Below, in pieces: positions 43,316 to 51,668 of a stretch of 64,000 nucleotides of DNA. The stretch comes from Microbulbifer bruguierae (lineage in GTDB: Bacteria > Pseudomonadota > Gammaproteobacteria > Pseudomonadales > Cellvibrionaceae), in the NCBI RefSeq assembly GCF_029869925.1, contig NZ_CP118605.1, forward strand, positions 2,632,001 through 2,696,000. Direction: 5' to 3'. The translations under genes and the position numbers were made by a program. Under the pieces are notes generated by a model. That model had not been told where the DNA came from, made no database searches, and worked only from the letters and a program-made list of their open reading frames with translations. The first letter of the stretch is position 1, and every line of letters starts with the position of its first letter.

Positions 43316-44743
43316 TTACTCTGCGTGCACACCCAGTTGTGCAGATTTGATTTCGGTAAATTCTTCCACGCCGTGAACGGAAAACTCACGGCCATTACCA
43401 CTCTGCTTGAAGCCGCCAAACGGCGCCTGATAGTTGAATTCGCCCCCGTTGACGAAACACAGCCCGGCGCGAATGCGGCGCGCAATCGCCAGCGCGTCTT
43501 TATGGTCTTTTGCGTAAACACCGGATGACAGTCCGTAAGGGGTATCGTTGGCGATGGCCACCGCCTGATCGAGATCCTCGTAGGCGATCACACACAGTAC
43601 CGGGCCAAAAATCTCTTCGCGGGCGATGCGCATCTCGTTGTTCACCTGCGCGAACACCGTCGGACGCGCGTAGAAGCCCAGCGCCAGTCCTTGCGGATTG
43701 CCCAGGCCGCCGCACACCAGGGTCGCACCCTCGTCGATGCCGATCCGGATATAGTCCTGCACCTGTTGCCACTGGCGCCGGGACGACAGCGGGCCCATAA
43801 ACGCGTTTTCACCCATTCCCACTTCAATCTCGGCCACGCGCGCGCGGATGATTTCCAGTGCCTCGTCGTAGCGGCTCTGGGGTACCAGCATGCGGGTAAG
43901 CGCCGTGCAGGTCTGGCCGCTGTTGATCATCACGTCATCGACGCCGTAGCGGACCGCAGTCTCGAAGTCGCTGTCGGCAGTGATGATGTAGGGAGACTTG
44001 CCGCCCAGCTCCTGGGTCACGCGCTTTACCGTCGGCGCACAGGCTTTGGCAATTTCGATACCGGCGCGGGTGGAGCCGGTGAACGACAGCATGTCCACCA
44101 GCGGGTGCTCGCACAGAGCCTGGCCGACCACCGGGCCGCGACCGGGCACCAGATTGAACACACCCGCCGGCAGTCCCGCCTCGTGGAAAATTTCTGCCAT
44201 CAGGTAATCCTGCAGCGGCGTCTGTTCGGACGGCTTGACCACCATGGTGCAGCCTGCGGCTAGCGCCGCGCCTACCTTGCCCACGAACTGGTGCAACGGG
44301 TAGTTCCAGGGGTTGATAAAGCCACACACACCCACCGCTTCACGCCATACCAAGGAGTGGCCATGTTCTGCGGTCTCTTCGGTAATCCCGGTGTGCTCGG
44401 CGAACAGACGCATGGCCTCGATGGGTCCATCCACATGCAGCCAACCGGTGATATGACGGGGACACCCCAGGCTGTCGGATACTGCCGCCAACAGCTCGTC
44501 CCGGCGGGCTTCCATCAGGTCGGCCGCGCGCAACAACAGTGCGCGACGCTCACTGGCGGGGGTATTTGCCCAGGCGTCAAACGCGCGGGCGGCGGCCTGC
44601 ACGGCGCGGTCCACATCGGACACGCTGCCCGCTGGCACGCGGGTAATGAGGGATTCGGTCGCGGGATTGATAGTTTCCAGCCATTCGCCGGAGGTGGACG
44701 CGGTCCACTGGCCATCGATATAGATCTTGTTATGGTTTTCCAT
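43316..44743 (-). CDS. NAD(P)-dependent aldehyde dehydrogenase
   Basis: A 475-residue enzyme of the ALDH superfamily. Catalytic Cys279 sits in INSGQTCTALTR, Glu245 in ELGGKS, and the oxyanion Asn in NPWNYPL near residue 147. The NAD-binding GSTRAG motif is at 223-228. It oxidises an aldehyde to the acid, and the nearby FAD amine oxidase is a natural source of the aldehyde. The gene begins the operon that continues with the APC permease. Upstream 300 bases hold tandem repeats and a palindrome. Confidence 0.95.
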   Translation of the reverse strand: MENHNKIYIDGQWTASTSGEWLETINPATESLITRVPAGSVSDVDRAVQAAARAFDAWANTPASERRALLLRAADLMEARRDELLAAVSDSLGCPRHITGWLHVDGPIEAMRLFAEHTGITEETAEHGHSLVWREAVGVCGFINPWNYPLHQFVGKVGAALAAGCTMVVKPSEQTPLQDYLMAEIFHEAGLPAGVFNLVPGRGPVVGQALCEHPLVDMLSFTGSTRAGIEIAKACAPTVKRVTQELGGKSPYIITADSDFETAVRYGVDDVMINSGQTCTALTRMLVPQSRYDEALEIIRARVAEIEVGMGENAFMGPLSSRRQWQQVQDYIRIGIDEGATLVCGGLGNPQGLALGFYARPTVFAQVNNEMRIAREEIFGPVLCVIAYEDLDQAVAIANDTPYGLSSGVYAKDHKDALAIARRIRAGLCFVNGGEFNYQAPFGGFKQSGNGREFSVHGVEEFTEIKSAQLGVHAE

Positions 44744-44912
44744 CTTGCTCGACCTGCTTACTACTGATGTACGGCATGCCAGCGTCCGAAGCGCCTGGCG
44801 CTATTTTCAACCACAGAAACTGACGCGACATCGTCTAACAAACGGACAATCTGCGCAATAGTTAGCCTTATTCGAATGATTATTCAGTATGCGGGAAGGT
44901 CAAGTGCCCCTG

Positions 44913-44932
44913 TATCACCTGAATAGGTGATA
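44913..44932. promoter_or_regulatory. Palindromic operator candidate upstream of ALDH
   Basis: TATCACCTGAATAGGTGATA has perfect 8-base arms around GAAT. Its core TCACCT-N4-AGGTGA matches the TCACCC-N4-GGGTGA palindrome upstream of the TonB receptor (41729-41744). Confidence 0.55.
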
Positions 44933-45031
44933 ACTGGTAAAGAGCACCTGAACAGGTGATACCTGGCAAAGAGAACCTGAACAGGCGATACCAGGCAGAG
45001 AGACCCGAACAGTTGAGAACGACAAGAGAAT
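44916..45031. repeat. 29-bp tandem repeat array, three clear copies and one decayed copy
   Basis: Units begin at 44916, 44945 and 44974 and are 29 bases each; each starts with (C/A)ACCTGAA(T/C)AGG and ends with AGAG. A fourth, weaker copy begins at 45003. The palindrome arms in the first unit decay progressively from unit 1 to unit 3. It sits upstream of the ALDH gene and after the LysR gene. Confidence 0.7.
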
Positions 45032-45069
45032 ACCTGAGCGTGTGCAACAGGGAACCAAATCCGCCGCCG

Positions 45070-46047
45070 TTAAGACGGAACCTGTCTATCTGAACCCGCC
45101 GACAACAGCGACTGGCGCAATGTCTGCGCCTCCGTAGCCAGCGGTGCTCCGCGACTTTCCAGCCACTGGAACACCCGCTCCAGCACCAGCCGCGTGCGAT
45201 CATTGATGGCACCGCTGTGGTCGCTGACCAGATACAGCGATTGTCCAATCGTATACGGGCGCTCAATTACCGTAGACAGACGCCCGCTCTTGAGATCCTC
45301 ACTGACTTCAAGACGATCCGCCAGCGCCAAGCCCATACCGAGGCGCGCGCCCTCGATCGCCTGATAGGCGTAATCCACCGACACCCCGTTGACCGCCGGT
45401 GCATAGTCCACGTCCTGGGCGGTAAACCAGCCCGGCCACTGCTGCTGGCGGTCATGCAGCAGCGGCAACGCCAGCAAGTCAGCGGGCCGCAGCGCCCGCC
45501 CCGAATTGCCCCGTGCCTGCAACAGCTGGGGGCTCGCCACCGGCAGATAGTGTTCCTGATACAGCGGGATTACCTGCCGGCCCGGCGCATCCGGCTCCCC
45601 CAGGCAAATGGCCATATCCACCTCGCCGTCGAGGCGCTGTACCCGTGGTTCGATAGTGGTCACCCGCAGGCGGATTTCCGGATAGCGCTGTTGCACCTCC
45701 GACAGAATTCGCAGCAACCAGCGGGTAGTGATGGTCGCGGTCGCGGCAATCACTACCTCCCCGGAGAGATTGCCGGGGTCGAGGGTCAGCAGGCCCTGCT
45801 CCAGGCGGCCGAAGGCCTCACTGACCGCCCGGTGCAGGCGCTCCCCCGCCGCGGTCAGCGACAGACGGTTACCGGCGCGCAGAAACAGCGGCGTACCCAA
45901 CCGCTCCTCCAGCTCGCGGATCTGGCGGCTGAGCGCCGGGTGCGACACATGCAGCTCCTCCGCCGCCCGTCGCAGATGGCAGTGGCGCCCCACCGCGTAG
46001 AAACTGCGCAGGGAGGTGAGGGACAGGTTTCGGAGCTCGGCGGCCAT
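45070..46047 (-). CDS. LysR family transcriptional regulator
   Basis: A 325-residue regulator. The N-terminal winged HTH covers residues 1-65 (LRSFYAVGRHCHLRRAAEELHVSHPALSRQIRELEERLGTPLF). The effector domain follows with alternating strands, e.g. GEVVIAATATITTRWLLRILSEV and DMAICLGEPD. It is divergent from the M20 hydrolase gene, the usual layout for a LysR activator and its target. The 125-base gap between them has a perfect GGTGCCC-TGA-GGGCACC palindrome at 46065-46081 just upstream of the LysR start. A role in the island is probable; the effector is unknown. Confidence 0.92.
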   Translation of the reverse strand: MAAELRNLSLTSLRSFYAVGRHCHLRRAAEELHVSHPALSRQIRELEERLGTPLFLRAGNRLSLTAAGERLHRAVSEAFGRLEQGLLTLDPGNLSGEVVIAATATITTRWLLRILSEVQQRYPEIRLRVTTIEPRVQRLDGEVDMAICLGEPDAPGRQVIPLYQEHYLPVASPQLLQARGNSGRALRPADLLALPLLHDRQQQWPGWFTAQDVDYAPAVNGVSVDYAYQAIEGARLGMGLALADRLEVSEDLKSGRLSTVIERPYTIGQSLYLVSDHSGAINDRTRLVLERVFQWLESRGAPLATEAQTLRQSLLSAGSDRQVPS

Positions 46048-46064
46048 GGGTTAACTCTTATCAC

Positions 46065-46081
46065 GGTGCCCTGAGGGCACC
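46065..46081. promoter_or_regulatory. Perfect palindrome upstream of the LysR gene
   Basis: GGTGCCC-TGA-GGGCACC, 18-34 bases before the LysR start codon. It could be an operator or a 5'-UTR hairpin. A second palindrome, ATTAA-TAG-TTAAT, lies at 46091-46103. Confidence 0.45.
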
Positions 46082-46172
46082 AAAATGGCAATTAATAGTT
46101 AATTGTGTTCGCAAAATCAAACCATAGACTTGTGCTAAACCCTATACATCCAATCACACAATAAAAGTCCGG

Positions 46173-47444
46173 ATGCATGCCATGACCGATACCCGCCAAG
46201 TCCAAATCCCTCAAGTCCGCATCAATGGCCAGCGCCTGTGGGACTCCCTGATGGAGATGGCCGCCATCGGCGCCACCGACAAGGGCGGCTGCAACCGCCA
46301 GGCCCTCACCGACCTCGACAAGCAGGGCCGCGACCTCTTCGTACAGTGGTGCGAAGACGCCGGCTGCAGCGTCACTTTCGATGAAATGGGGAATATCTTC
46401 GCCCAACGCGCGGGTAAAAACCCGGATCTTCCCCCGGTCCTCACCGGCTCCCACCTGGACACCCAGCCCACCGGCGGCAAGTTTGACGGTGTCTACGGCG
46501 TGCTCGCCGGTCTCGAAGTGGTGCGCAGTCTGAACGATGCCGGCGTCGAAACCGAAGCCCCGCTGGAAGTCGCGGTGTGGACCAACGAGGAAGGCGCCCG
46601 CTTTTCCCCCGCCATGATCGGCTCCGGCGTGTGGAGCGGCGAGTTCGATCTCGACTACGCCTACGCCCGCACCGACAAGGAAGGCAAAACCTTCGGCGAA
46701 GAACTCGCGCGCATCGGCTACCAGGGCAAAACCCCGGCCAAGCCGCGCCCCCTGGCCGCCGCATTTGAAGTGCACATCGAACAGGGCCCCATTCTGGAAG
46801 CCGAAGAGAAAACCATCGGCGTGTTGAGCGGCGTACAGGGTATGAACTGGTACGACCTCACCCTCATCGGCCAGCCCTGCCACGCCGGCCCCAGCCTCAT
46901 GGAAACCCGTCGCGATCCCTTTATGGGCCTGCACCGCATCCTCGACGCACTCTACAAACTCGCCGCCGAACACGCCCCCTGGGCCCGCGCCACCTTCGGC
47001 GACATCCGCGTCGAACCCGGCAGCCGCAACACCGTGCCGGAAAAACTCGTCCTCGCCGTCGACCTGCGCCACCCGGACCAGAACATCCTCGACGCCATGG
47101 ACCAGCGCTTCCGCGAAATCGCCGCCCGCGTCGCCGACGACATCGGCCTCGAACACCAGATCCGCGACGAATGGCGCTCCCCCGCCGTCGCCTTCGATGC
47201 GAACTGCGTGGAGGCCGTGCGCAGCTCTGTGGCCGAGCTCGGCTACAGCAACAAGGAAATGGTCTCCGGCGCCGGCCACGACTCCGTGTACATCTCCCGC
47301 GTGGCGCCCACCAGCATGATCTTCGTGCCCTGCGAAAAAGGCCTGAGCCACAACGAAGCGGAAAATGCAGAGCCAGAAGATCTCGAAGCCGGTGCAAACG
47401 TGCTGCTGCACGCGATGCTGAAAATGGCAAACAAAGCCAGCTAA
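46173..47444 (+). CDS. M20-family Zn-dependent amidohydrolase (N-carbamoyl-L-amino acid hydrolase/ureidopropionase type)
   Basis: A 423-residue dimetal hydrolase. The metal ligands follow the HyuC/AmaB pattern: H94 in TGSHLDTQPTGGKFDGVYG, D105 in that same segment, E139/E140 in WTNEEGARF, a His in FEVHIEQG, and the C-terminal His in KGLSHNEAENA. A lid/dimerisation domain covers residues ~215-330. The family hydrolyses N-carbamoyl amino acids, beta-ureidopropionate or allantoate. The gene is divergent from LysR. Codons are strongly biased to C-ending forms (GCC, CGC, CTC). The ATG at 46182 is an alternative start. Confidence 0.9.
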   Translation: MHAMTDTRQVQIPQVRINGQRLWDSLMEMAAIGATDKGGCNRQALTDLDKQGRDLFVQWCEDAGCSVTFDEMGNIFAQRAGKNPDLPPVLTGSHLDTQPTGGKFDGVYGVLAGLEVVRSLNDAGVETEAPLEVAVWTNEEGARFSPAMIGSGVWSGEFDLDYAYARTDKEGKTFGEELARIGYQGKTPAKPRPLAAAFEVHIEQGPILEAEEKTIGVLSGVQGMNWYDLTLIGQPCHAGPSLMETRRDPFMGLHRILDALYKLAAEHAPWARATFGDIRVEPGSRNTVPEKLVLAVDLRHPDQNILDAMDQRFREIAARVADDIGLEHQIRDEWRSPAVAFDANCVEAVRSSVAELGYSNKEMVSGAGHDSVYISRVAPTSMIFVPCEKGLSHNEAENAEPEDLEAGANVLLHAMLKMANKAS

Positions 47445-47477
47445 CAAGGCTCATCACTTAATGCGAAGCCGACGATG

Positions 47478-47569
47478 CCGGTAAACCTTCGCGAGACCTT
47501 CGAAAACAGGGATGTTTTCGCAGAGCCCCCAGGGATGGGTGCACGGCGTGTCTCGCGAAGGTTTACCGG
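47478..47569. repeat. Dispersed inverted-repeat element, copy A
   Basis: Twenty-base perfect arms, CCGGTAAACCTTCGCGAGAC (47478-47497) and its complement (47550-47569), flank a core with a CGAAAACA-GGGA-TGTTTTCG hairpin (47501-47520) and CAGGGATGGGT. The core is shared with the elements at 59978 and 62488. Confidence 0.75.
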
Positions 47570-47634
47570 TAGCGGCGGCGCCACGGAACCGCCTGAGCGG
47601 TACCACCGACTCCGAACAGAATTCGAGAAAGACG

Positions 47635-48546
47635 ATGACTGAATTTACCTACAAACACCGCAACGACAACGGCAACACCGCGCGCCTGGACAACTGGGGT
47701 ATCGACTCCGAATACGGTGTGCTCACCGACCTGCTCGTCGGCCCCATCGACCACTACACCTGGCAGATGGGCAACGCCGCCTCCCGCCGCTCCGTGCGCC
47801 TCGGCCGCCAGTTCGACGCCGCCGTCGCCAAACGCCAGCATCGGGAAATGCTCGACGCGTACAAACACGCCGGCGTCACCACCCACCTGCTGCCCGCCGA
47901 CGCCAACCTCCCCTACCAGCTCTACGCCCGCGACAGCAGCGTCATGACCCCCTGGGGCCCCATCGTCACCCAGATGTACTCCCCCTGGCGCCGCGGCGAA
48001 TGGGTGGACGTCGTGAAGACCTACCAGAAACTCGACATCCCCATTTACGACATCATCACCGCCGGCAGCCTGGAAGGCGGCGACTTTATGGTGCTGGAAC
48101 CCGGCGTCATCCTGTGCGGCTACAGCGGCGAGCGCACCTCACCCCAAGGCTTCAAGCAGATGAAAAGCTGGATCGAAAAAGAAGGCTGGGAAGTGAAAGG
48201 TTACGAGTTCGACCCCTACTTCCTGCACATCGACGTGCTGGTGGCCGCACTCGCGGACAAATTAGTAGCCGTCTGCGTGGACGCCGTGGAACCGGAACTG
48301 GTGCAGTGGTTCAAAGCCCGCAACTTCGACATCATCGACATCTCCTACCCGCAGGTCATGGAGCTGGGCGTAAACGTCGTGGCGCTGGGTAGCGATCGCG
48401 TGATGCTGCCGTCCGATAACACCGAACTGAAAGAAAAGTGCCGCGCGCACGGCCTGCAAGTGATCGACCCGGACATCTCCATGATCACCGCCGGCGGCGG
48501 CGGCGTGCACTGTATGTGCCAGCCGCTGGCGAGAAAACCTGCATAA
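47635..48546 (+). CDS. Arginine deiminase/amidinotransferase-family enzyme
   Basis: A 303-residue pentein-fold enzyme. Catalytic features are ARD at 98-100 (YARDSS), SLEGGDF with EGGD at 147-150, H198 in YFLHIDV, and the near-terminal GGGGVHCMCQPL with C293. These match the Asp-Glu-His-Cys set of arginine and agmatine deiminases. Such enzymes remove NH3 from a guanidine to give a ureido compound, or methylamines from dimethylarginine. It follows the M20 hydrolase by 190 bases, after repeat copy A. The ATG at 47635 fits; a frame extending upstream from 47512 includes repeat sequence and is unlikely. Confidence 0.85.
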   Translation: MTEFTYKHRNDNGNTARLDNWGIDSEYGVLTDLLVGPIDHYTWQMGNAASRRSVRLGRQFDAAVAKRQHREMLDAYKHAGVTTHLLPADANLPYQLYARDSSVMTPWGPIVTQMYSPWRRGEWVDVVKTYQKLDIPIYDIITAGSLEGGDFMVLEPGVILCGYSGERTSPQGFKQMKSWIEKEGWEVKGYEFDPYFLHIDVLVAALADKLVAVCVDAVEPELVQWFKARNFDIIDISYPQVMELGVNVVALGSDRVMLPSDNTELKEKCRAHGLQVIDPDISMITAGGGGVHCMCQPLARKPA

Positions 48547-48560
48547 GTTTTACCGCACAT

Positions 48561-48590
48561 AAAAAAGGTCGCCCAATGGCCGACCTTTTT
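48561..48590. terminator. Bidirectional terminator between the deiminase-family gene and a cytochrome c gene
   Basis: Stem AAAAAGGTCG (48562-48571) / CGACCTTTTT (48581-48590) with loop CCCAATGGC, flanked by A and T runs. It serves both convergent genes. Confidence 0.85.
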
Positions 48591-48635
48591 CATTGCAGGC
48601 GACTTTCTCGTTCCCCGCCATTTCGCGCAGCCGAT

Positions 48636-49025
48636 TCAGCGCGCCGCCTTGATTTCCTCTTCACTCACCAGCAACACCTCATCGCCCCAAGTATTGCTAA
48701 TAAACGCGATGATCGCTGAAATTTCGCGGTCGGTCAGAAATTCCAGCGCCGGCATCAGGTCCTCTTCACCGCCATTGCGACGCGGTGCCGAGCGCCCGTG
48801 CAGCAGCGTCTCGATCAGCAGCTTTTTATTCGCCAGTAACGCGGGATCACGCAGAGAGGGGTACAACGCCTCCTCACCATACCCATCAATCTGATGACAC
48901 TTCTTGCAGTTGTCGGCAAAGGTAAGCGCACCAAACCCAACCAAGTCCCGGGTCTCCTGCCCCGAGGCAGCGCTTTCAAGTGAAAAAACAGCGAGTAAAA
49001 GAGCGGTCAATACTCTGAATTTCAT
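48636..49025 (-). CDS. Small c-type cytochrome
   Basis: About 129 residues from ATG 49023-49025, with signal peptide VLTALLLAVFSLESAASG. A single haem c site CKKCH at 40-44 is followed by a distal Met candidate in EEDLMPALEFLTDREISAIIAFI, the pattern of class I cytochromes in electron-transfer chains. It is followed by the terminator at 48561 and preceded by a short membrane protein gene on the same strand. Confidence 0.85.
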   Translation of the reverse strand: MKFRVLTALLLAVFSLESAASGQETRDLVGFGALTFADNCKKCHQIDGYGEEALYPSLRDPALLANKKLLIETLLHGRSAPRRNGGEEDLMPALEFLTDREISAIIAFISNTWGDEVLLVSEEEIKAAR

Positions 49026-49056
49026 GCAAGGTATCCTGTGGCAGATAACAGCTTTT

Positions 49057-49458
49057 TTATTTTCCCTGCGCCCGTAACAAACCGGAACCGGCGATACCAC
49101 CGGCCGCACAGGCCAGAATAATCACCAGCGGCGTCAGCGTGCCGAGCGCCAGCGCACCCACGCCGTAACCGCGCATCGGCAACAACACCAGCAACATGAT
49201 ACCTGCGGGAATCAGCGAGAGCAGGAAACCGCGGGTAACCCAGCTTTTCTGCCACGGCAGCATAAAAATCAGACCGCATACACCGCCCCACACCACGCGC
49301 TGGTAGATATAGGCGTTGGAAAGATAGGGCGCGATATCCACGTGCAGAAACCGGGTAAAACCGTAATGCCCCATGGCCCACAGACCGATGGCATAAGCGA
49401 GTCCGGCAAAGCAGCCGGCGGCAAAACAGAAGGACAGGTTTCTCAGAAATTCTCGCAC
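49057..49458 (-). CDS. Hypothetical inner-membrane protein
   Basis: A 133-residue protein with four predicted helices: FCFAAGCFAGLAYAIGLWAM, QRVVWGGVCGLIFMLPW, GFLLSLIPAGIMLLVLLPM and LALGTLTPLVIILACAAGGIAG. No catalytic motif is seen. The gap to the cytochrome c gene downstream is 31 bases, so the two may be co-transcribed. The family is not recognised. Confidence 0.7.
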   Translation of the reverse strand: MREFLRNLSFCFAAGCFAGLAYAIGLWAMGHYGFTRFLHVDIAPYLSNAYIYQRVVWGGVCGLIFMLPWQKSWVTRGFLLSLIPAGIMLLVLLPMRGYGVGALALGTLTPLVIILACAAGGIAGSGLLRAQGK

Positions 49459-49668
49459 TTACTACCTCCACAAATGGTGTCCGCAAAAACGATGTACAAA
49501 TCAGGAACTGATTGGGGAGGAGTATGCCAGAACCACAACATCGAATCGCAGACCGATGTTCACTTTTACCGGGTAATGTGGAGGTGAAAAAGCACAGAAA
49601 TAAACAACGCACGGCCCTGACAGCTAGAAAAAATCAGAGGCAGTGCGTTCAGAAAGGAATATTCAGTT

Positions 49669-50784
49669 TCAGGCGGGGCGCTTGGTTTCGCCGTACAGCT
49701 CTTCCAGCATGGAATCGATACGCTCGGCCAGCGCGTCCTGTGAATCGTCCAGCAGGATCACGTGGCCCATCTTGCGGCCCGGGCGCAGGCCCTTGCCGTA
49801 AGACCAGACACCCTCATTCTGCAGCGCCGGCTTCTTGTCCACGCCGAGCATATTGATCATCACCGCCGGGCGCGCCGCTGCGGTATCGCCCAGCTCCATG
49901 CCCAGAATCGCACGCACGTGGTTGGCAAACTGGCTGGTCTTCGCGCCCGCTAAAGTCCAGTGACCACTGTTGTGCACCCGCGGCGCCAGCTCGTTGATCA
50001 GCAGGCCGTCGTCGGTGACGAAGCACTCCATCGCCAGCACGCCTACGTAATCCCAGGCGTTCATCAGGGTTGCCAGGTAGGTCTCCGCGGTGTGCTGCAG
50101 CGCTTCACTGACATGCGGCGCCGGTGCGGTGGAAACCAGCAGGGTGCCGTTGTAGTGGTCGTTTTCCGCCAGCGGATAGGTAACCACCTTGCCGTCCGCG
50201 GTACGCGCACCGATCAGGGAAACCTCGCGGGAGAAGTGAATCCCCTTCTCCACCACGTATTCAGACTCCGGCACATCATTGGCGATGGCGGCGAGATCTT
50301 CATCGCTGTTGACCCGCCACTGGTTCTTGCCGTCGTAGCCGTGTTCACAGCTTTTGATAAACGACGGATAACCCAGCTGTTTCACCGCCGCGCAGATCTC
50401 GTCGTAATTGTTGGCCGGCAGGAAAGGCGCAACCGGCAGACCTGCAGCAGTAATCGCGGTCTTTTCGCGCAGGCGGTGCTGGGTTTTTTCGAACGCATCC
50501 GGGCGCGGGTACACCGGGCAGCACTGTTCCAGTGCGCGCAGCAGTTCCACCGGCACACCTTCGCGCTCGGCGGTAATCACCTCGGGGCTGCCCATGGCCT
50601 GATAGAGCGATGCGATATCATCGCCTTCACCGGCGTGCACGATGGTACCGAGGCCTTCCACACAGGTGGTGTTCTCATCGCCCTCGGCGAGGAAACTGAA
50701 CTCGATACCCAGCGGACGGGCCTCCTGGGCCATCATCTGCGCCAACTGGCCACAGCCGACAATACCTACACGTCTGACCGTCAT
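49669..50784 (-). CDS. purK: N5-carboxyaminoimidazole ribonucleotide synthase
   Basis: About 371 residues from ATG 50782-50784 (MTVRRVGIVGCGQLAQMMAQEA); an ATG two codons earlier also exists. The ATP-grasp enzyme binds ATP via KSCEHGYDGKNQWRV and VVEKGIHFSREVSLIGAR, and ends with the ELAPRVHNSGHWTLAGAKTSQFANHVRAILG signature. It converts AIR, ATP and bicarbonate to N5-CAIR in purine synthesis. It lies 41 bases after the purE stop, forming the purEK unit. Confidence 0.97.
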   Translation of the reverse strand: MTVRRVGIVGCGQLAQMMAQEARPLGIEFSFLAEGDENTTCVEGLGTIVHAGEGDDIASLYQAMGSPEVITAEREGVPVELLRALEQCCPVYPRPDAFEKTQHRLREKTAITAAGLPVAPFLPANNYDEICAAVKQLGYPSFIKSCEHGYDGKNQWRVNSDEDLAAIANDVPESEYVVEKGIHFSREVSLIGARTADGKVVTYPLAENDHYNGTLLVSTAPAPHVSEALQHTAETYLATLMNAWDYVGVLAMECFVTDDGLLINELAPRVHNSGHWTLAGAKTSQFANHVRAILGMELGDTAAARPAVMINMLGVDKKPALQNEGVWSYGKGLRPGRKMGHVILLDDSQDALAERIDSMLEELYGETKRPA

Positions 50785-50825
50785 TTGCACTACACCTCGT
50801 AAACGTTCAGCAATCTCAAACTGGC

Positions 50826-51317
50826 TTATTCCACTTCAAACGGCACGCTGGCGCTCTGCTTCTCGCGCCAGGCGATCAGGCGTTTCTGCAGTTCCGGATC
50901 GGTCAGGGACAACATCTGTGCCGCCATCAGGCCTGCGTTGTAGGCACCGGAGGCACCCACGGCCTGAGTGGCCACAGCAACGCCCTTGGGCATCTGTACG
51001 ATGGACAGCAGGCTGTCCATGCCGGTCATGAACTTGCTCGCCACCGGCACACCGATCACCGGCAGCGGGGTCATGGCCGCGATCATGCCCGGCAGGTGCG
51101 CGGAGCCACCGGCACCGGCGATGATCACCTGGGTTCCGCGCTCGTGGGCAGTGGTGGCGAACTCCACCATACGCTGGGGTGTGCGGTGTGCGGAGACCAC
51201 CGCAGTGGCGAAAGGCACGCCCAGCTCGGTGAGGGGCTTGGTGGCCATTTCCATGGTTGGCCAGTCAGACTGGGAGCCCATCACAATGGTGACTTTTTCA
51301 AACGGAAGCTCATTCAC
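50826..51317 (-). CDS. purE: N5-carboxyaminoimidazole ribonucleotide mutase
   Basis: About 163 residues from GTG 51315-51317 ([18 protein letters not shown]), which has GGAG eight bases upstream; the longer frame to 51371 lacks family character. The substrate pocket motifs [19 protein letters not shown] and [12 protein letters not shown] are intact. It converts N5-CAIR to CAIR. The gene precedes purK on the same strand. Confidence 0.96.
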   Translation of the reverse strand: MNELPFEKVTIVMGSQSDWPTMEMATKPLTELGVPFATAVVSAHRTPQRMVEFATTAHERGTQVIIAGAGGSAHLPGMIAAMTPLPVIGVPVASKFMTGMDSLLSIVQMPKGVAVATQAVGASGAYNAGLMAAQMLSLTDPELQKRLIAWREKQSASVPFEVE

Positions 51318-51668
51318 GCGGATTACTCCAGTGTTCGCGGACGCCGGCCAATCGATATTTACCGCCGGCATCAGGAAGGAACAGGCCTCGTCAGAAGTGG
51401 TAACGCCGACCGGCCCAAAAATTAGGGGCGAGAGGATACCAAAAGTCGGACGGAAAAGTAGGCTGTACGGCGTTTTCCGGCCAGTTTCAGCGTTTTTCTG
51501 CGGTGCTCAGAGCCATTGCCACCGGAATCCGGGATTCCGGCAAGGGTTCTCCGCATCAATACGCGGTTAATCCATGACTAACCATAGGGTGGCGAGACGG
51601 TCACGGCACCTGCTGTGACCGCTGAGTAATGAAGTAGTAACAAAGCATTCAGGAAGTGCCAGCTGGGT
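51318..51668. other. Intergenic region between aroE and purE
   Basis: About 350 bases without a supported gene. It contains inverted repeats CCGGAATC-CGG-GATTCCGG at 51522-51540 and CGGTCAC/GTGACCG arms near 51598-51622, but neither is followed by a U-run on the minus strand. The purEK promoter should lie here; no PurR-like site is recognised. Confidence 0.4.

Larger units (their letters stand above)
44744..45069. promoter_or_regulatory. Regulatory region upstream of the ALDH-permease operon
   Basis: Between the LysR gene end and the aldehyde dehydrogenase start there is no gene. On the minus strand a TTGACC -35-like hexamer lies at 44898-44903. CGAAT-N5-TTCAG at 44873-44887, the palindrome at 44913-44932 and the 29-bp repeat array at 44916-45031 fill the region. 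Confidence 0.5.

Noticed and set aside
44916..45031. 29-bp repeats as a CRISPR array
   Set aside because: Units are directly adjacent without spacers, decay along the array and no cas gene is present.
47478..47634. Upstream extension of the deiminase-family gene to 47512
   Set aside because: The extension reads through inverted-repeat element A; the ATG at 47635 with an appropriate N-terminus is preferred.
51522..51540. CCGGAATC palindrome as a terminator after aroE
   Set aside because: No U-run follows on either strand.
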